A stretch of 64,000 nucleotides of DNA from Piliocolobus tephrosceles (GCF_002776525.5 NC_045449.1:2817256-2881255); one strand, 5' to 3'; shown: positions 22,059 through 33,488, counted from the stretch's first letter. Made by a program: numbers and translations. The notes: generated by a model not told the origin, from the sequence alone.

Positions 22059-22488
22059 TAGAATAAGAAGAATGGCATAGAGGAAAGGCAAGGCCAAAAG
22101 CAGGAAGGTGAGTCAGGAGGCTGCTGTGATGAGCCAGGTGATGATCACAGGTGATGATCCAGACCACCAAGACTGCCTGATGCAAAGGCCGCTAGAGCCT
22201 GTGCTAAGCACCAGCCATGATGGGGACTGAACCAAGGTGGTCTGCACTGAGAGTACAGGAAAGGAGGTGGAAAATTCCAAAACAGCTGGGAAAAACCCAG
22301 GAAGACATTCAAAAACACCAACAAGTGGGAGATGAATTTACTGCAGATGAAATTCAAATAATGGTCCACTTTCAAAATGACTTAGATATATTTAAGATCT
22401 TAATAAGATAAAGAACGAACAGCATCTGTAAAATGGTTCATAAATTGTGATGCAGAGAAATGAATCAAGATCTCATGGTTGTAAAACA
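22059..22488. other. Intronic sequence, no gene
   Basis: The 64-aa open frame at 22217-22411 shows no recognisable domain and is probably repeat-derived. Confidence 0.45.
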
Positions 22489-22782
22489 GGCCGGGCGCGA
22501 TGGCTCACTCCTGTAATCCCAGCACTTTGGGTGGCCAAGGCAGGTGGATCACCTGAGTTCAGGAGTTTGAGACCAGGCTGGACAGCATGGCGAAAGCCTG
22601 TCTCTACTAAATATATAAAAACTAGCCAGGTGTGGTGGCGGGTGCCTGTAATCCCAGCTACACAGGAGGCTGAGGCAGGAGAGTCACTTGAACCTGGGAG
22701 GTGGAGGTTGCAGTGAGCCAAGATCACACCACTGCACTCCAGTCTCGGTGACAAGAGCAAGACTCCATCTCAACAAACAAAA
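22489..22782 (+). mobile_element. AluS
   Basis: Full-length sense Alu. Confidence 0.93.
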
Positions 22783-23893
22783 GGAAGACAGTAAAATTGT
22801 TGGAACTCAAGAAATAATTGTAGAAATAAACTTAACACATGGGATAAAATCTAGTCTGTTTAAATAATGAATTTATGAATTGGAAGATAGACCCAAGGAA
22901 TTCCTGCAGAACTCAGCACAGATCGAGAGATGAAGTATATGAAAAAGAAGATATCTGGATAATAGACTGGGAGGCCCCAGCATTTGTCTCAAAGACATTC
23001 TAGAAGGAAAGAATAGTCTAGTGAACAAATACCCAAAAAAGTATTAGCTGAGAATGTTTCAGAATTGAAGAAGGCACACACCATGCTGCTGAAAGTGATT
23101 TAAAAACAAAACAATACTTCCAGACATGTTGAAGGGAAACATCAGAGATAAAAGATTTTAAAAATTTAAAAAAATTTAAAAAGCTGTCTGAGGATACAGG
23201 TAAGATAATCTATGATCTAATGAGAACTAGGCTGAGAATAGATTTCTCCTTATCCATGATAGTTGTTAAAGACAATGGGGCAATATCTTTCAAGTGTTTA
23301 AAAAAGGAAAGAAGGAAAATAACCCTCAACCTAAAATTCTATACCTAGAAAAGCCAAAGACAAAGTAAAACTGCTTTTAGACATAAAAAGATGAAGGGAG
23401 TGTCCCACTCGGGCTCTTTCTGAAAGAATTACTGAAGGATATACTTCAGTCAGAAGAAAAGAAAAACCAGAAAAGATTTAATTAGAAAATGATAAGAAAT
23501 AGGTAAAGTATGTTGATAAATTTAATTACTGATGGTAAAAAGTGATTTTTTTTTTTTGCATGTTTAAAAGGAGGCTTGAACTAAATTTATAAACAGAAGT
23601 AGCAAGGACAATGGGAAGGAAAAAATGTTCAGTGGAAAAGGCATACTCTGTTGTTTCTTGTTTATGCCCCTCAGGAGAGAGAATACAATCTTAGAGTTTG
23701 ATGAAAAAAATATAAATAGGTGTATTGGAAGATATAGAAATACAGTCTATAGCAAATTAGTAGGAGATACAAAGAGAATTAACAAAAAGAAAGCAAAAAA
23801 AAAAATTCAATTGCAGGTAGGAAAGGAAGAGAAAAAAAAGAAAGAAAACACAGGGAATAGAAAATATAAAATGATGGTTTAGAAATAATTTCA

Positions 23894-24199
23894 GGCCAGT
23901 CATGGTGGCTCACGCCTGTAATCCCAGCACTTTGGGAAGCCAAGGTGGGCGGATCACCTGAGATCGGGAGTTTGAGACTAGCCTGGCCAACATGGCGAAA
24001 CCCCGTTTCTACTACAAATACAAAAAATTAGCTCGGCATGGTGTCATGTGCCTGGCATCCCAGCTACTCTGGAGGCTGAGGCAGGAGAATTGCTTGAATC
24101 TGGGAGGTGGAGGTTTCTGTGAACCGAAATCATGCCACTCTATTCTAGCCTGGGTGACAGAGCAAGACTCCGTCTCAAAAAAATAAAAAATAAAATAAA
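23894..24199 (+). mobile_element. AluS
   Basis: Full-length in the L1. The TSD is 'aaataRtttca'. Confidence 0.93.
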
Positions 24200-24454
24200 A
24201 AATAGTTTCAAATATGATAGTAATTGCAATAAGTATAAATAGATTAAATTAGCCTATTACAATATCAGCCTATCAGATTGAATTAAAAATATAGCTGTAT
24301 TTTACTTATAAGAGACATACCTAAAGAAAAATGGTGTGGAAAGATTTAAAATAAAGGGATGGAAAAAGATAACGCTGAAAAATACCATGAAAGTTGGCAT
24401 AGCAATAGTAATATCAGACAAAATAGATTTTCAGGACGAAAAGACTAGGGATGA

Positions 24455-24968
24455 TGTACTCCTTTGTAACGTGGAATACTTCTTCCCCACTCCTGATGTT
24501 TCCTGTGGCATAGAGGGAATACTTTTCGTGTAACACCTGGGCTGTCTTCGCCCTCTTTGATGGGCATGTTTGGGAGCAGGAACTCACATGTGTAACTGTG
24601 TTCCTTCCCCCTTTTCCTCTTGGACCGACTGCCCTGAGGGTGATCTCCTGTGCAGTAAGTCTCACCCAGCAGCCTCATGGGAGGGGGCTTGCCCCTGGCC
24701 AGCACTGCCTGTGACTGGGTGGGTAAGTTGGGCTGATTCTGGTATTTAGTTAGACCCGTTTCATCTTCACTCTAAGCTGTGTGCTCCCACGTGGTAGTGA
24801 TTTTGACTCCGAACACCTTACTGTGTTGTTTGTTTGCTTTTGAATTTGTTCAGAAACTGGGCAGGGAAACAGTCGTTTTCCCAGGTCCCCCAGAGGCCTT
24901 GGCTTATGGGATAATAAAGAGGGCACGTTCTGTTCTTCATCACCCAGATGTTCTGTGAACATGCTCTG
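24455..24968 (+). other. Unidentified ~0.5-kb insert inside L1 ORF2
   Basis: GC-richer than the L1 around it and with no L1 match. L1 text resumes at about 24978 ('atctaacagtcatgaacttg'). An AATAAA is at 24913-24918, near its downstream end. A solo LTR in sense orientation would fit, but I find no convincing TSD and cannot name a family. Confidence 0.5.
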
Positions 24969-25784
24969 TTCACCCAGAATATCTAACAGTCATGAACTTG
25001 TACTTAATAACATGGTCTTGAATTTTAAAAAGCAAAACGGAGAGAAATAGAAGGAGAAGTAGACAGATACTCAGGTATAGTGGGAGATTTTGACGACATT
25101 GCTGAGAAACCAGTGGATTGAGCAGGCAGAAACTTGTGAGGTTATGGAAGACTTGAACGATACAGTTAACAAATTCGATCTTGGCTAACGTATTCCTGCT
25201 CTTAACAAAAGAAAAAATACAGTTTTTCAAGCTCATGTGGAGTGGGAAAAAGTAAAAGTCCATGTATTAAAGTCAACACATTTCAAATAATATCATTTAG
25301 ATTATGTTCCTTGAATATAAGACAAATTATCAACAAGTAAAATACTGGAGGGGAAAAAAATCTCATATTTGGAAAGCTAAAAACATTAAAAAAATAACTA
25401 ATGGACTAAAGAGGAAATCACAAAAGAACTGACAAAATATTTAGAACTACATGACAGTGAAAATACTATGTATCAGATTGTGTGGGCTGCAGTTAAAGTG
25501 GTATTTAGAGAGAGATGTATAGTTCTAAATGCACTTTAAAAAAAGATTAAATGAGTAAGTATGTAGATCAGGAAGTTGGAAAAAGAGTAGTAGAAAAACT
25601 CTGAAGAAAATAGAAGGAAAGAATTAAAAAAGACAAGAACAGACTACTGAAGTAGGAAGCAAAAATAAAAAAGGATAGAGATGGTAAAAGAAAAAGCCCA
25701 AAAGGTATCTCTTTGAAAAGACTAGTAAGATCGATAAACCTCCAGCTAAAACTGATAAGGGAAAACAAGGAAAAGATACCAACA

Positions 25785-26070
25785 GGCCGGGCACAGTGGC
25801 TCACGCCTGTAATCCCAGCACTTTGGGAAGCTGAGGCAGGTGGACCATATGAGGTCAAGAGTTTGAGACCAGCCTGGCCAGCATGGTGAAACCCCATCTC
25901 TACTAAAAATACAACAGAATTAGTCGGGCACCTGTAATCCCAGCTACTCGGGAGGCTGAGGCAGGAGAATCACTTGAACCCGGGAGGCGGAGGTTGCAGT
26001 GAGCTGAGATCGCGCCGTTGCACTCTAGTCTGGGCGACAAGAATGAAACTTCATCTCAAAAAAAAAAAAA
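25785..26070 (+). mobile_element. AluS with a short deletion
   Basis: Missing bases at 'attagtcgggcacctgtaat'; otherwise full-length. Confidence 0.92.
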
Positions 26071-26370
26071 GACAAGATACAAATAGTATTGCAGCAGTAA
26101 AGGTGAGGACAATTACAAACAGAGATGAAGTCTTCAGAGAATACCAAAAACAACTTTGTACCAACGTGCTTAATGCTTCTATATAAAAATATAAATTACC
26201 AAAATTGACTCAATAAGGAGTAGAAAACCTAAACATTTACCACTGAAGAATTTGAATTAGTCCCCAAAAGTATCCTCCTATAAAAACAGGAGGTCTAGAG
26301 GTGTCACAGACTAGTTTTAGCAAACCTTTAAGGAATGAGAAAATCTCATTTAAACTATTTAAAAGGATCA

Positions 26371-26529
26371 GGCTGGGCGTGGTGGCGCATGCCTGTAATC
26401 CCAGCTACTCAGGAGGCTGAGGCAGGAGAATTTCTTGAACCCGGGAGGTGGAAGTTGCAGTGAGCCGAGATGCACCACTGCGCTCCAGCCTGGGCAACAG
26501 AGCCAGACTCCGTCTTAAAAAAAAAAAAA
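26371..26529 (+). mobile_element. Partial Alu (single arm)
   Basis: Starts 'ggctgggcgtggtggcgcat' and goes directly into the right-arm sequence. The TSD is 'aaaaggatca'. Confidence 0.88.
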
Positions 26530-26667
26530 AAAGGATGAGAAGCTACCTAGCAATTTTATAAGACTGGAATAACACCTTGATATCAAAACCTGGAAAGGAA
26601 AACACAAGAAAATAAAAAATAGGCCGGTGTTGCTTTTGAACAGAGCTGTGAAAATCTAAATAAAATA

Positions 26668-27662
26668 CAGTAGTCTCCTCATATTCGTGGGGGAAATATT
26701 CCCACCCCAGTGGGTGCCCGAAATGTCAGATAGTCCCAAACCTGATTGCCATCAACAGAAACACCTCTGTTTATATCTTTCGCCCACACATGTCATCCTT
26801 TTTTCATCTTTTTTTTTTTTTTGAGACAGAGTCTCACTCTGTCGCCCGGGCTGGAGTGCAGTGGCCAGATCTCAGCTCACTGCAAGCTCCACCTCCTGGG
26901 CCCACACCATTCTCCTGCCTTAGCCTCTGGAGTAGCTGGGACTACAGGCGCCCGCCACCACGCCCGGCTAGGTTTTTGTATTTTTTAGTAGAGACGGGGT
27001 TTCACCGTGTTAGCCAGGATGATCTTGATCTCCTGACCTCGTGATCCGCCCCTCTGGGCCTCCCAAAGTGCTGGGATTACAGGCTTGAGCCACCGCGCCC
27101 GGCCTTTTTTTCATCTTAACTAATCATTTATGCACTGTGGCCATAACTTTTGCAATTTGAGGTGCAACAGCAAAACTAGCAATAATTTTCTTTTTCCTTC
27201 TTCACAATTTCATCCGTACCATGGATCTCAGCAACCTTAGCATAGAATTTTCTTTCCTAATTAAGAATTTTTACCTTTCGACTTAAAGGAGGCACTTAAC
27301 AGTTTCTCTTTGTCATATCCGAAGTGCCAGCATCACTCATGGGCCTTGCACTTTGGGGCCATTATTAGTATGATAAGGGGAGGGTGACTTGAACACAGGC
27401 AGTGAGATACTGCAAAGGTCCATCCGATCACTGAGATGGCCGCTAAGTGATCGATGGGTAGGGAGCGTGTAGGGCGTGGATACGCTGGACAGAGGGAGAA
27501 TTCACGTGCCAGGTGGATGGACTGGGACGGTGGAAGATTTCATCATGCTATTCAGGACAGCACAAAATTGAAAACTTATGAATTATTTCTGGAATTTTTC
27601 ACTTAATATTTTTTTGGCCGTGGTGGACTTAGGTTACTGAAACTGGATAAGGAGGACTGCTG
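26668..27662 (-). mobile_element. Tigger-type (pogo/mariner) DNA transposon with relic transposase
   Basis: The ends are 'cagtagtctcctcatattcg' and, inverted, 'ggataaggaggactgctg', flanked by the TA target duplication (26666-26667 and 27663-27664). The reverse strand of about 27190-27380 reads like the Tigger transposase N-terminus with its CENP-B-type helix-turn-helix ('aataatggccccaaagtgc', 'atgctggcacttcggatatg'). It is broken and non-functional. An AluY sits inside, and the whole is nested in an old L1. Confidence 0.85.
26811..27104 (-). mobile_element. AluY inside the Tigger element
   Basis: Antisense, monkey-type ('gcagtggccagatctcagc'). The TSD is 'tttttcatctt'. Confidence 0.94.
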
Positions 27663-27680
27663 TATTAATAAATTGAATTC

Positions 27681-27996
27681 GGCCGGGTACCGCGGCTCAC
27701 CCTGTAATCCCAGCCCTTTGGGAGGCGGAGGCGGGTGGATCACCTGAGGTCAGGAATTCGAGACCAGCCTGGCCAACATAGTGAAACCCTGTCTCTACTA
27801 AAAATATAAAAAATTAGCCAGGCATGGTGATGGGCACTAGTAATCCCAGCTACTTGGGAGCCTAAGGCAGGAGAATCTCTTGAAACCGGGAGGCAGAGGT
27901 TGCAGTGAGCCAAGATTGCGCCATTGCACTCCAGCCTGGGCAACAAGAGCGAAACTCTGTCTCAAATAATAAATAAATAAAAATAAAAATTAAAAA
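27681..27996 (+). mobile_element. AluS
   Basis: Full-length sense Alu with a long AAAT tail. Confidence 0.93.
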
Positions 27997-28440
27997 AATT
28001 CAGGATATTAAAAATAATATGTTAGAAGTAAGTGGAGTTTTACCCGTGGAATCAAAAAATGGCTCTACAGAAATGTAATTCACCAGGTCAACAGATTAAA
28101 AACCATATGGTTATCTCCTCAGATGCAGAAAAGCATTCAGTAAAATCCAGCATTTTCGTAGTGTGCTAAATCTATCAGGGGAACAGGCTAAATTTAGACG
28201 CTCATGGTGAATCCCTTTATGAAGCAGATTTCATCCCACTTAGATTTTGAGTAAACCCAGATTTTGAAATACTAGGTTTTCTTTTCATAAAGGTTTAATT
28301 TCATGACAGAACCCAAATATATCCAGAAGCTGTGCACAGTTCTTTGGGAGAACAGAAAAACCTACAAACAAACCAAAAAATAATGGCCACCTTATTTGCA
28401 TTTCCCGTATTTCAGTGGCAGACAGATGTGTCGGGCGTTT

Positions 28441-28737
28441 TTCTTTTTTTTTTTTTTGAGACAGAGTCTTGCTCTGTTGCCCAGGCTGGAGTGCAGTGGC
28501 GTGATCTTGGCTCACTGCAATCTCCGCTTCCCGGGTTCAAGTGATTCTCCTGCCTCAGCCTCCCAAGTAGCTGGTATTACAGGCATGCGCCACCATGCCC
28601 GGATAATTTTTATATTTTTAGTAGAAACAGGGTTTCACCATATTGGCCAGGCTGGTCTCGAACTCCTGACCTCGTGATCCACCCTCTTTGGCCTCCCAAA
28701 GTGCTGGGATTCCAGGCGTGAGCCACCGCCCCCAGCC
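28441..28737 (-). mobile_element. AluS
   Basis: Antisense full-length Alu. Confidence 0.93.
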
Positions 28738-28919
28738 AGGAGTGTTCTTTAAGTAGCTGCCTCCCCAGCATACCTAAGTAGGATTCCGTTTTCGCACCAT
28801 GCGAGTGTGGTGCCCAGTGTGTGGCTGGCCCACCTGAGGCCGATGGGGCCTCAGAGAGTCCTGAAACCAGTGTCCTGTGTGCTGCGGTCTCAGCCACCTT
28901 CCTCATTGACCGTTTCTTT

Positions 28920-29215
28920 TCTTCTTTTTTTTGAGCTGGAGTCTCACTCTTGTTGCCCAGGTTGGAGTGCAGTGGTGCAATCTCGACTCGCTGTAACCTC
29001 TGTCTCCCGGGTTCAAGAGATTCTTCTGCCTCAGTCTCCCAAGTAGCTGGGATTTACAGGCATCCGCCACCACGCCTGGCTAATTTTTTTTGTATTTTTA
29101 GTGGAGATGGGGTTTCACCAGGTTGCAGAGGCTGGTCTCAAACTCCTAACCTCAAGTGATCCGCCCTCCTTGGCCTCCCAAAGTACTAGGATGACAGGCC
29201 TGATCCCCTGCGCCC
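28920..29215 (-). mobile_element. AluS close to exon 6
   Basis: Antisense. The TSD is about 'YtgacYgtttctt'. It ends about 48 bp before exon 6. Confidence 0.93.
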
Positions 29216-29263
29216 TCACTGACTGTTTCTTAGGGATGTCCTTTCTTCTCCCGTCCTGTGCAG

Positions 29264-29342
29264 GTCCAAACTGAAGACGGTGCATGAGCGAATCCCCTTG
29301 GCTGGACTGAGCAAGCTTCCCAGTGTCCCTCAGATTGCAAAG
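29264..29342 (+). CDS. RAP1GAP2: RAP1GAP2 window exon 6 (79 nt)
   Basis: Begins with one base completing the Arg codon of exon 5, then encodes SKLKTVHERIPLAGLSKLP and SVPQIAK. The acceptor is 'cctgtgcag' and the donor 'gtgaga'. The 79 nt add to the 104 nt of exon 5 to give 61 whole codons, which confirms both borders. An antisense Alu ends only about 48 bp upstream, so the branch point and pyrimidine tract must lie in that short gap or in the Alu itself. Confidence 0.95.
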
Positions 29343-29899
29343 GTGAGAAACCAACCAACCTGTGAGAGAAGGCGGCTTCCTCTCTCAGCCCAGGGCTGGC
29401 CTCTGGAGTGGGGTGCAGGCGTATCCTGGGTAGGCTCAGCCCTTAGGGAAGGGGAGGCCGCTTTGCTCTTTGGCCCTTGACTGCACTGATGGGGGTCAGG
29501 GAGGGCTGTGGGCAGATACCTCTGTCTTTCCTACATCCTCCATAGCTCATCCTTGTTGCGGAGACTGCTTAGAAACAGTATCCTCCATGAACAGCTAGTT
29601 TGGGAGGTGAGAAAAGTAGAAAGATGGGCTGGATGTGCTGAGCGCCATAGGACTTCCGTGGAGGGGTGGGGGCGGGGTGGCCAGGGGAGTCTTCACAGCA
29701 GAGGAGAGGCCTGAGTTGGGCTGAAAGATGATCCAGATTGAGCACCCCCTTGAGTGAGGAGCCTGCGAACCTGGGAACTGAGTTAGCAAAGTGGGGTGAG
29801 CAAGATAGCTGGGTTGGTTGGACCCTCACTCTGGGAGCAGAAATGTCACAGAACTGTGCTGGATACCTTTGGTGGCAGTCGTGGGCTAGATAGTTTTTG
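29343..29899. other. Intron between exons 6 and 7, unique part
   Basis: GC-richer unique sequence; no repeat recognised. Confidence 0.6.
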
Positions 29900-30033
29900 G
29901 CTTTATCTTCAGGCCGGAACGGAGACGGGCCTCAGGCTTTGTCTAATCCCTTCCCACACTTTATCAGGAAACCCCGGAAAGGGTAGTCGACTTGCCTGGG
30001 CACGTGTTAGTGAGCAGCAGTCAGAATCCCAGC
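29900..30033 (-). mobile_element. MIR remnant that seeds the 67-bp repeat
   Basis: Antisense MIR: 'gacttgcctgggcacgtgtt', 'gcagcagtcagaatcccag', running into 'cccaggcctcctgaccc'. Confidence 0.7.
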
Positions 30034-30234
30034 CCAGGCCTCCTGACCCACGTGCCTCGCCCTCCCATGCTGCGTTGTCCCGGTGGGCAGAGGAGCCAAC
30101 CCAGGCCTCCTGACCCACGCGCCTCGCCCTCCCATGCTGCGTTGTCCTGATGGGCAGAGGAGCCAGCCCAGGCCTCCTGACCCACGTACCTCGCCCTCCC
30201 ATGCTGCATTGTCCCGGTGGGCAGAGGAGCCCAG
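30034..30234 (+). repeat. 67-bp minisatellite, three copies
   Basis: Copies start at 30034, 30101 and 30168, each beginning 'ccaggcctcctgacccacg' and differing at only a few positions. The first unit continues directly from the end of an antisense MIR element, so the repeat seems to have grown from MIR plus flank. It ends 50 bp before exon 7. Confidence 0.95.
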
Positions 30235-30284
30235 ATGTCCTCTACAGATGTCATCCCTGACCTGTGTGTTCTTCTGCCTTTCAG

Positions 30285-30338
30285 GCTTTCTGTGATGATG
30301 CAGTGGGACTGAGATTCAACCCTGTCCTATACCCCAAG
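30285..30338 (+). CDS. RAP1GAP2: RAP1GAP2 window exon 7 (54 nt)
   Basis: Encodes AFCDDAVGLRFNPVLYPK. The acceptor is 'cctttcag' and the donor 'gtgagg'; symmetric phase 0. The FNPVLYPK end corresponds to FYPVLYPK of RAP1GAP, at the hinge before the catalytic domain. A three-copy 67-bp tandem repeat ends 50 bp upstream of this exon. Confidence 0.95.
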
Positions 30339-30819
30339 GTGAGGACCTTCATGCTCCCAGCACAGGGGCCCTGCTGCTCTGCGAGGATTTGCAGACCTGT
30401 GGCTCTTTGGGGAGTTCTCTGCATCGCTGTGGGGTTTCATGGGATCTCCATGATAAGCTTCCATGTCTCCCTCTCTTCCTGCCCACCCCTTCACAAGCTG
30501 GTCCACTGGGAACCCATCCTCAGCCATGCCCAGGTCTCCAGCCCAGCCGAATTGGTCCCCAGGCTGCTGTGAAGGTGACAGAGGGTAGCAGTATTGTAGC
30601 TTCTCCAGCACACCTCAGTGGTACCTCCCTGAGGCCAGTGCTGGAGGGGGATGTGACTGTAGCTGGCGGCTGGTGCAGATCCAGTCTGCTGTCACAGAGG
30701 GGCAGGAAGTAGAGCAGGCAGACACCCACTAAGAAGAGAAAGGCCAGACAGCTGCCCCCCGCATTACCCGTGTTACTGCAGCTCTCAGGCCGTATGAGCC
30801 TCTGCTGCCTTCATTTATA
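30339..30819. other. Intron after exon 7, unique
   Basis: No feature beyond weak open frames. Confidence 0.55.
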
Positions 30820-30835
30820 AACCGGCTGGTTTTCT

Positions 30836-31137
30836 TTTCTTTCTTTTTTTTTTTTGAGATGGAGTCTTGCTCTGTCGCCCAGGCTGGAGTGCAGTGGCCG
30901 GATCTGTGCTCACTGCAAGCTCCGCCTCCCAGGTTTACGCCATTCTCCTGCCTCAGCCTCGCGAGTAGCTGGGACTACAGGCGCCCGCCACCTCGCCCGG
31001 CTAGTTTTTTGTATTTTTTAGTAGAGACGGGGTTTCACCGTGTTAGCCAGGTTGGTCTTGATCTCCTGACCTCGTGATCCGCTCGTCTCGGCCTCCCAAA
31101 GTGCTGGGATTACAGGCTTGAGCCACCGCGCCCGGCC
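30836..31137 (-). mobile_element. AluY, monkey-type
   Basis: Antisense, 'gcagtggccggatctgtgct'. The perfect 16-bp TSD 'aaccggctggttttct' is at 30820-30835 and 31138-31153, so it is young. Confidence 0.95.
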
Positions 31138-31153
31138 AACCGGCTGGTTTTCT

Positions 31154-31541
31154 GATACCAGTTTCCTTTGCATTGGTCTGATATTGACCCCAGTTCTCAT
31201 ATGGGAATGTGAGTGGGAAGAGAAGCAATAATAATAAACCCACTGAAGAATAATTGTGGCATGAGAGGACTTACGTCCCTCACAGGCAGTGAATTGCTTG
31301 AAATTGGCCACAAGAAAAGATCCCGTGCATCGGCTGCCTCTTCCTGGGCCGGCAGGCTCTGGAGAGGGACAGCAGAAGCAGAGCTGTGCTTCTGAGCTTC
31401 TGGGTCACACTGTAGCAGCTGAGGCCTGCTGGGGCCGGCTCTGTCTATCCTCTGAGTCCCAACTCTGACAACCAGGACCCATGAGATGAAATGTCAGGTG
31501 AGGAAGAGAGGCCCCATCCCAGCGGAGACATCCAGAATCCC
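31154..31541. other. Intronic unique sequence
   Basis: No exon or repeat recognised. Confidence 0.5.
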
Positions 31542-31554
31542 CTGGAACAAACAC

Positions 31555-31852
31555 CTTTTTTTTTTTTTTTTTTTGAGACAGAGGCTTGCTCTGTCACCCA
31601 GGCTGGAGTGCAGTGGCATAATCTCGGCTCACTGCAAGCTCCACCTCCCGGGTTCAAGCGATTCTCCTGCCTCAGCCTCCCAAGTAGCTGGGACTGGAGG
31701 CGCCCGCCACCATGCCCAGCTAATTTTTGTATTTTTAGTAGACATGGGAATTTCACCATGTTGGCCAGGATGGTCTCGAACTGACCTCAGGTGATCTGCC
31801 CTCCTTGGCCTCCCAAAGTGCTGGGATGACAGGCGTGCGCCACCGTGCCCGG
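31555..31852 (-). mobile_element. AluS
   Basis: Antisense. The perfect TSD 'ctggaacaaacac' is at 31542-31554 and 31853-31865. Confidence 0.95.
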
Positions 31853-31865
31853 CTGGAACAAACAC

Positions 31866-33344
31866 TTTCAGTGTCCATGATCGGGCATGTCACTCTCAGA
31901 AGCAGCCATGTATCCATCTGCAGGGGCTGAGCGAATGGCGGAGTCCTCTCCTGCACAGAGCCTTTCGTCTTCCACGTGCCTCTGTTGTGGTATTTTAGCA
32001 TCTGTTGATACCGGAAGCATGCTACACTTCATTGAACATTTTTTCTCATTGAGACTGACCTCCCCTTTATAATGACAATGGAATGAGTGGGGTTTAACCA
32101 AACATTAAAACCCCATCATAAAGGTCTAACTTAACTACAGGTTTGGCAATTTTGGTTGTCAACTCATAGCCACCGAGAGAACCAATGGTGTTTATTTTCC
32201 CCGTTCTCTCTATCGCTTGGAAAGCCTCGGGCCTTGGTAGTAATGGAAGAGCAGCTGTATTTTCATGTTTTCTATATTTGAAGGACCGCTGGGTCCGGCT
32301 GGGATGTACATCTGGCTGAGACGTGCGCATGTGTGTGTTTTTAAAATTTGCAGAGTTTAGACCGTCCTTTGGAAGTTCTCCATGGCCTGGTGCCTCTCCC
32401 TGGCAGGACAGCTGTTCCTCGCCAGTGACTCACCCAGGCAGGAGTGGAGGGAGGCTCCAGGGTCGGGCAGCAGCGCCCTCGCCGGGGGAGCTGCGAAGCG
32501 CCCGTTTCCCCAGACAGCTGACAGCTGAGAGCCTCCCAGAGATACACAGTGTGTGGCAACTTCACACAGGCCACAGATTCCAGCCAATAAGTTGTTCCTG
32601 GTTTGTTCTTCTCGCATAATGTGTAGTTGAATCCCTCCTTTTCTTTTTTTTTCTTTTTCAAATGTCACATTTCATGTTGTCACCACTGTACTTCAAATCT
32701 ACATTGTGCAAAGTGACCAGAAAGCACACCACGGTAATGGACCAAACTGTGAGAGACTGCACCTTTCACCCCAGTGCCGTCTGGGGATCTTTTGATACTA
32801 AACACGTTTCTCATTCAAGCGATTGAAATGCGTTAGTTGGGTGGATTCTCGGGAGCCTCATAAAAAAAAAAACAAAACAAAAACAAAGATATTGCGCCAT
32901 CCTTGTTTAGTAATGTAGTGTTTGTGTCTTTCGTAGCAAGTAATTACTTCATTGAAGTTAAAACTTCCAAGCGTTAACTTATTAGTAGTCTTCAAATTCA
33001 GCTGAGATCACTCAAGTGGCAAGTACTCTGCTAAACACAGATAACTTAAAATAACTTTAACAGTTAATTGTCCATAACACCCACCAAGGTTGTTTTCCTA
33101 GACCAGTTTTAAGACGATCCATTAGTATTCCTTGCACAGGTGAACAATGATACTCAATTTTCTTGTCTTTTTATTTTTAATGTAAAAGTTAGAAGGGACC
33201 TTCAAGTTTCAAGTCTCCACACTGAGAATCCCTCCTTTTTATTGCTGAGATTATCCCAACAGCTCCCGAATCTTTTCTTCCCCAGTAAGCTGGTTCAGCT
33301 CTGATATTTCTGGAGGGTCATATAGCTGTTGATGATGATGGTGA
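31866..33344. other. Long unique intronic stretch
   Basis: About 1.5 kb with no Alu, which is rare in this window. No splice-flanked coding segment is seen. Conserved non-coding sequence is possible but cannot be judged from one genome. Confidence 0.5.
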
Positions 33345-33488
33345 TGCTAGCTGCTCTGTGCTCAGTTCTTTCTTATTGAATCTTCATAACCGCACATCTG
33401 CATTTAACAGAAGAGGAAACTGAGCTCCAGAGAAGCAGCTCACTCAAAGCTACATAGGTAAAAACAGTGGATTCAAAGCTGAAGTTTA
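33345..33488 (-). mobile_element. MIR remnant
   Basis: 'catttaacagaagaggaaac', 'ctcactcaaagctacatagg', 'gtggattcaaagctg'. Confidence 0.75.

Larger units (their letters stand above)
22783..28290 (+). mobile_element. Long ancient L1 (L1M-type), fragmented
   Basis: Blocks appear in L1 order on the plus strand. The ORF1-side region at 23280-23470 has 'caacctaaaattctatacct'. The ORF2 endonuclease at 24336-24450 reads FKIKGWKKI then VGIAIVISDKIDF. ORF2 central parts follow at 25340-26660. The ORF2 block 'accatatggttatctcctca' with 'cagaaaagcattcag' is at about 28100-28150. Nested insertions are four Alus, a Tigger element and an unidentified ~0.5-kb segment. No frame remains intact. Confidence 0.8.

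Noticed and set aside
24336..24533. 65-aa open frame with KGWKKI and SDKIDF
   Set aside because: Real homology, but to the L1 ORF2 endonuclease. It is a fragment of a dead transposon, not a host gene.
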